The translations under genes were made by a program, and so were the position numbers. The notes under the pieces are model-generated. The model did not search any database. It was not told where the DNA came from and saw only the letters and a program-made list of their open reading frames with translations. Positions 62,923-64,000 of a stretch of DNA of 64,000 nucleotides are shown in pieces. The first letter of the stretch is position 1. The number at the start of each line of letters is the position of its first letter. This DNA comes from Photobacterium halotolerans DSM 18316 (GTDB lineage: Bacteria; Pseudomonadota; Gammaproteobacteria; Enterobacterales; Vibrionaceae): assembly GCF_000425165.1 (NCBI RefSeq), contig NZ_KE384323.1, positions 195,984 through 259,983 on the forward strand, given 5' to 3'.

Positions 62923-64000
62923 AAAGACAGGCAGTTAACCGGGCGGTATTACAACGGCTGCTCAGGTACGCACTGGACGATAAGCGAAACCTGTTCATTG
63001 CTATCGCGCTATTGTTCGTGGCCTCGCTGGCGGATGTGTCCGGTCCCTGGTTATTGCAGCGTTTCATCGATCATTATATTGCCGTCGATCAGTTTCCGGC
63101 GGCCGATGTCGCGGCACTGGTAGCAGCCTATATCGCGCTGATGATGCTGGCGGGAGTGTTTAAGTATGCCCAGTCACTGCGTTTTAATCAGATTGCCATC
63201 GGCGTGGTGCAGAAAGTCCGCAAGCAATTGTTTGCCCGGGTGATGAACCAGCCTCTGTCGGCCTTTGATTACATGCCCAGCGGCAAGCTGATCTCCCGGC
63301 TGACCAATGACACTGAATCGATTAAAGATTTTTATGTTTTTGTGATTGCGACCTTTTTAAAGAACGTCACTTTGATTGTGGTGATGCTCACTGTAATGTT
63401 TATCATGAGCTGGCGTCTGACCCTGGTGGTACTGGCGTTGTTGCCGATTGTGGTGGGCGTGATGGTGGTGTACCAGCACAAAAGTGCCAGCGCCTACCGG
63501 CGCATGCGCGATTTGCTGGCCGACATTAACTCCTCAATGAGCGAGTCCATCCAGGGGATGAGTCTGATCCAGCTCATGCGGCAGGAAAAAGCCTTCAGTG
63601 CCTATTTTGCCGGGCTGACCGATCAGCACCTCAAGGCGCAGATCGGGGTCACCAAACTGAACAGTATCCTACTGCGGCCCCTGATTGATTTGCTGTCCGG
63701 GATAGCCTTGCTGACGCTGGTGGCGCTGTTTGGTGTGGGTGGCACCGAGCTGATCGGGGTCGGGGTGTTGTATGCATTTCTGAGTTATCTGGGCCGGGTC
63801 ACCGAGCCGCTGATCGAAATGACACAGCAATTATCTTTGCTTCAGCAGGCGCTGGTGGCCAGCGAGCGGATCTTTGCGCTGATTGATTCACGCCAGCAAG
63901 CGTACGGTGAAGACGAAAGGCCACTGACCAGCGGACATCTGGCGTGCCGTAAGCTGAGCTTCAGCTATGACGGCAAGCAGAAAGTGCTGGACAACATTGA
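62919..64000 (+). CDS. mdlB: ABC transporter half MdlB, N-terminal part (cut by window end)
   Basis: About 360 residues are visible. Transmembrane domain with ABC-exporter features (MPSGKLISRLTNDTESIKDFY, FALIDS), then the start of the ATPase domain (LACRKLSFSYDGKQKVLDNI). Walker A and later motifs lie outside the window. Coupled to mdlA by ATGA overlap, as expected for a heterodimeric exporter. Confidence 0.94.
   Translation, partial: MKRQAVNRAVLQRLLRYALDDKRNLFIAIALLFVASLADVSGPWLLQRFIDHYIAVDQFPAADVAALVAAYIALMMLAGVFKYAQSLRFNQIAIGVVQKVRKQLFARVMNQPLSAFDYMPSGKLISRLTNDTESIKDFYVFVIATFLKNVTLIVVMLTVMFIMSWRLTLVVLALLPIVVGVMVVYQHKSASAYRRMRDLLADINSSMSESIQGMSLIQLMRQEKAFSAYFAGLTDQHLKAQIGVTKLNSILLRPLIDLLSGIALLTLVALFGVGGTELIGVGVLYAFLSYLGRVTEPLIEMTQQLSLLQQALVASERIFALIDSRQQAYGEDERPLTSGHLACRKLSFSYDGKQKVLDNI

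Noticed and set aside
1..64000. tRNA or rRNA genes
   Set aside because: No cloverleaf with the GTTCGAATC-type T arm and no rRNA-like sequence was noticed on either strand; a covariance scan would settle it.

Overview
The window comes from the chromosome of a polarly flagellated, chitin-degrading gammaproteobacterium, almost certainly a member of the Vibrionaceae. The evidence is the gene order flhF-flhG-fliA-cheYZAB-parC-parP-cheW followed by a full ccmABCDEFGHI cluster and mlaA, the ParC/ParP polar chemotaxis-array proteins, a secreted GH18 chitinase, integron-type attC sites, and a SEC-C protein of the family named after Photobacterium profundum PBPRA1643. The genus (Photobacterium, Grimontia, Enterovibrio or a relative) cannot be fixed from sequence reading alone.

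Region by region. (1) 1-9848, plus strand: end of the flagellar/chemotaxis operon. FlhF and FlhG place and count the polar flagellum, FliA is the late flagellar sigma factor, CheY/Z/A/B/W form the signalling core, and ParC/ParP keep the array at the pole. (2) 10019-11163, minus strand: two flagellar-export-like orphan genes (a FliK-like C-terminal protein and an FlhB C-terminal-domain homologue). (3) 11272-18350, plus strand: cytochrome c maturation genes, mostly coupled by 4-base ATGA overlaps. (4) 18425-22198: mlaA, then the chitinase. (5) 22300-28959: fatty-acid block with fadL (minus), a DUF3379 protein and an ECF-type sigma factor (minus), and fadIJ (plus). FadR-like operators lie near fadL and fadI, and a terminator with no gene in front of it suggests an unannotated small RNA. 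(6) 29073-35135: small zinc-ribbon membrane protein, M16 metalloprotease, sixA, a lipoprotein, smrB and prmB.

(7) 35.2-46.3 kb is an accessory island, AT-rich in its middle (about 37-43.8 kb), with every intact gene on the plus strand. It carries two convincing attC sites and several decayed ones but no integrase in view, so it looks like a cluster of attC sites lacking an integrase (CALIN), or the edge of a sedentary chromosomal integron. Cargo: VOC protein, DUF2971 protein, hydrolase, helix-hairpin-helix protein, GFA, NUDIX, MFS, membrane proteins, YehS-like protein, ABM monooxygenase and a VIT1-family transporter, together with broken genes and two IS110-family transposase relics. (8) 46689-50312 encodes a 1207-residue protein of unknown function with a tandemly duplicated C-terminal half. 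(9) 50.4-58.3 kb: a TetR regulator diverging from a NemA-type reductase over three near-identical palindromes, a YcaQ/AlkX-like DNA glycosylase, SEC-C, SDR/LysR and GFA genes, and a complete hipBA module preceded by four operators spaced exactly 28 bp apart. (10) 58.4-64 kb returns to conserved order: queC, a PLP-dependent cysteine synthase-family enzyme with a divergent DecR-type Lrp regulator, and mdlA-mdlB (mdlB cut by the window end). No tRNA, rRNA or CRISPR array was seen.
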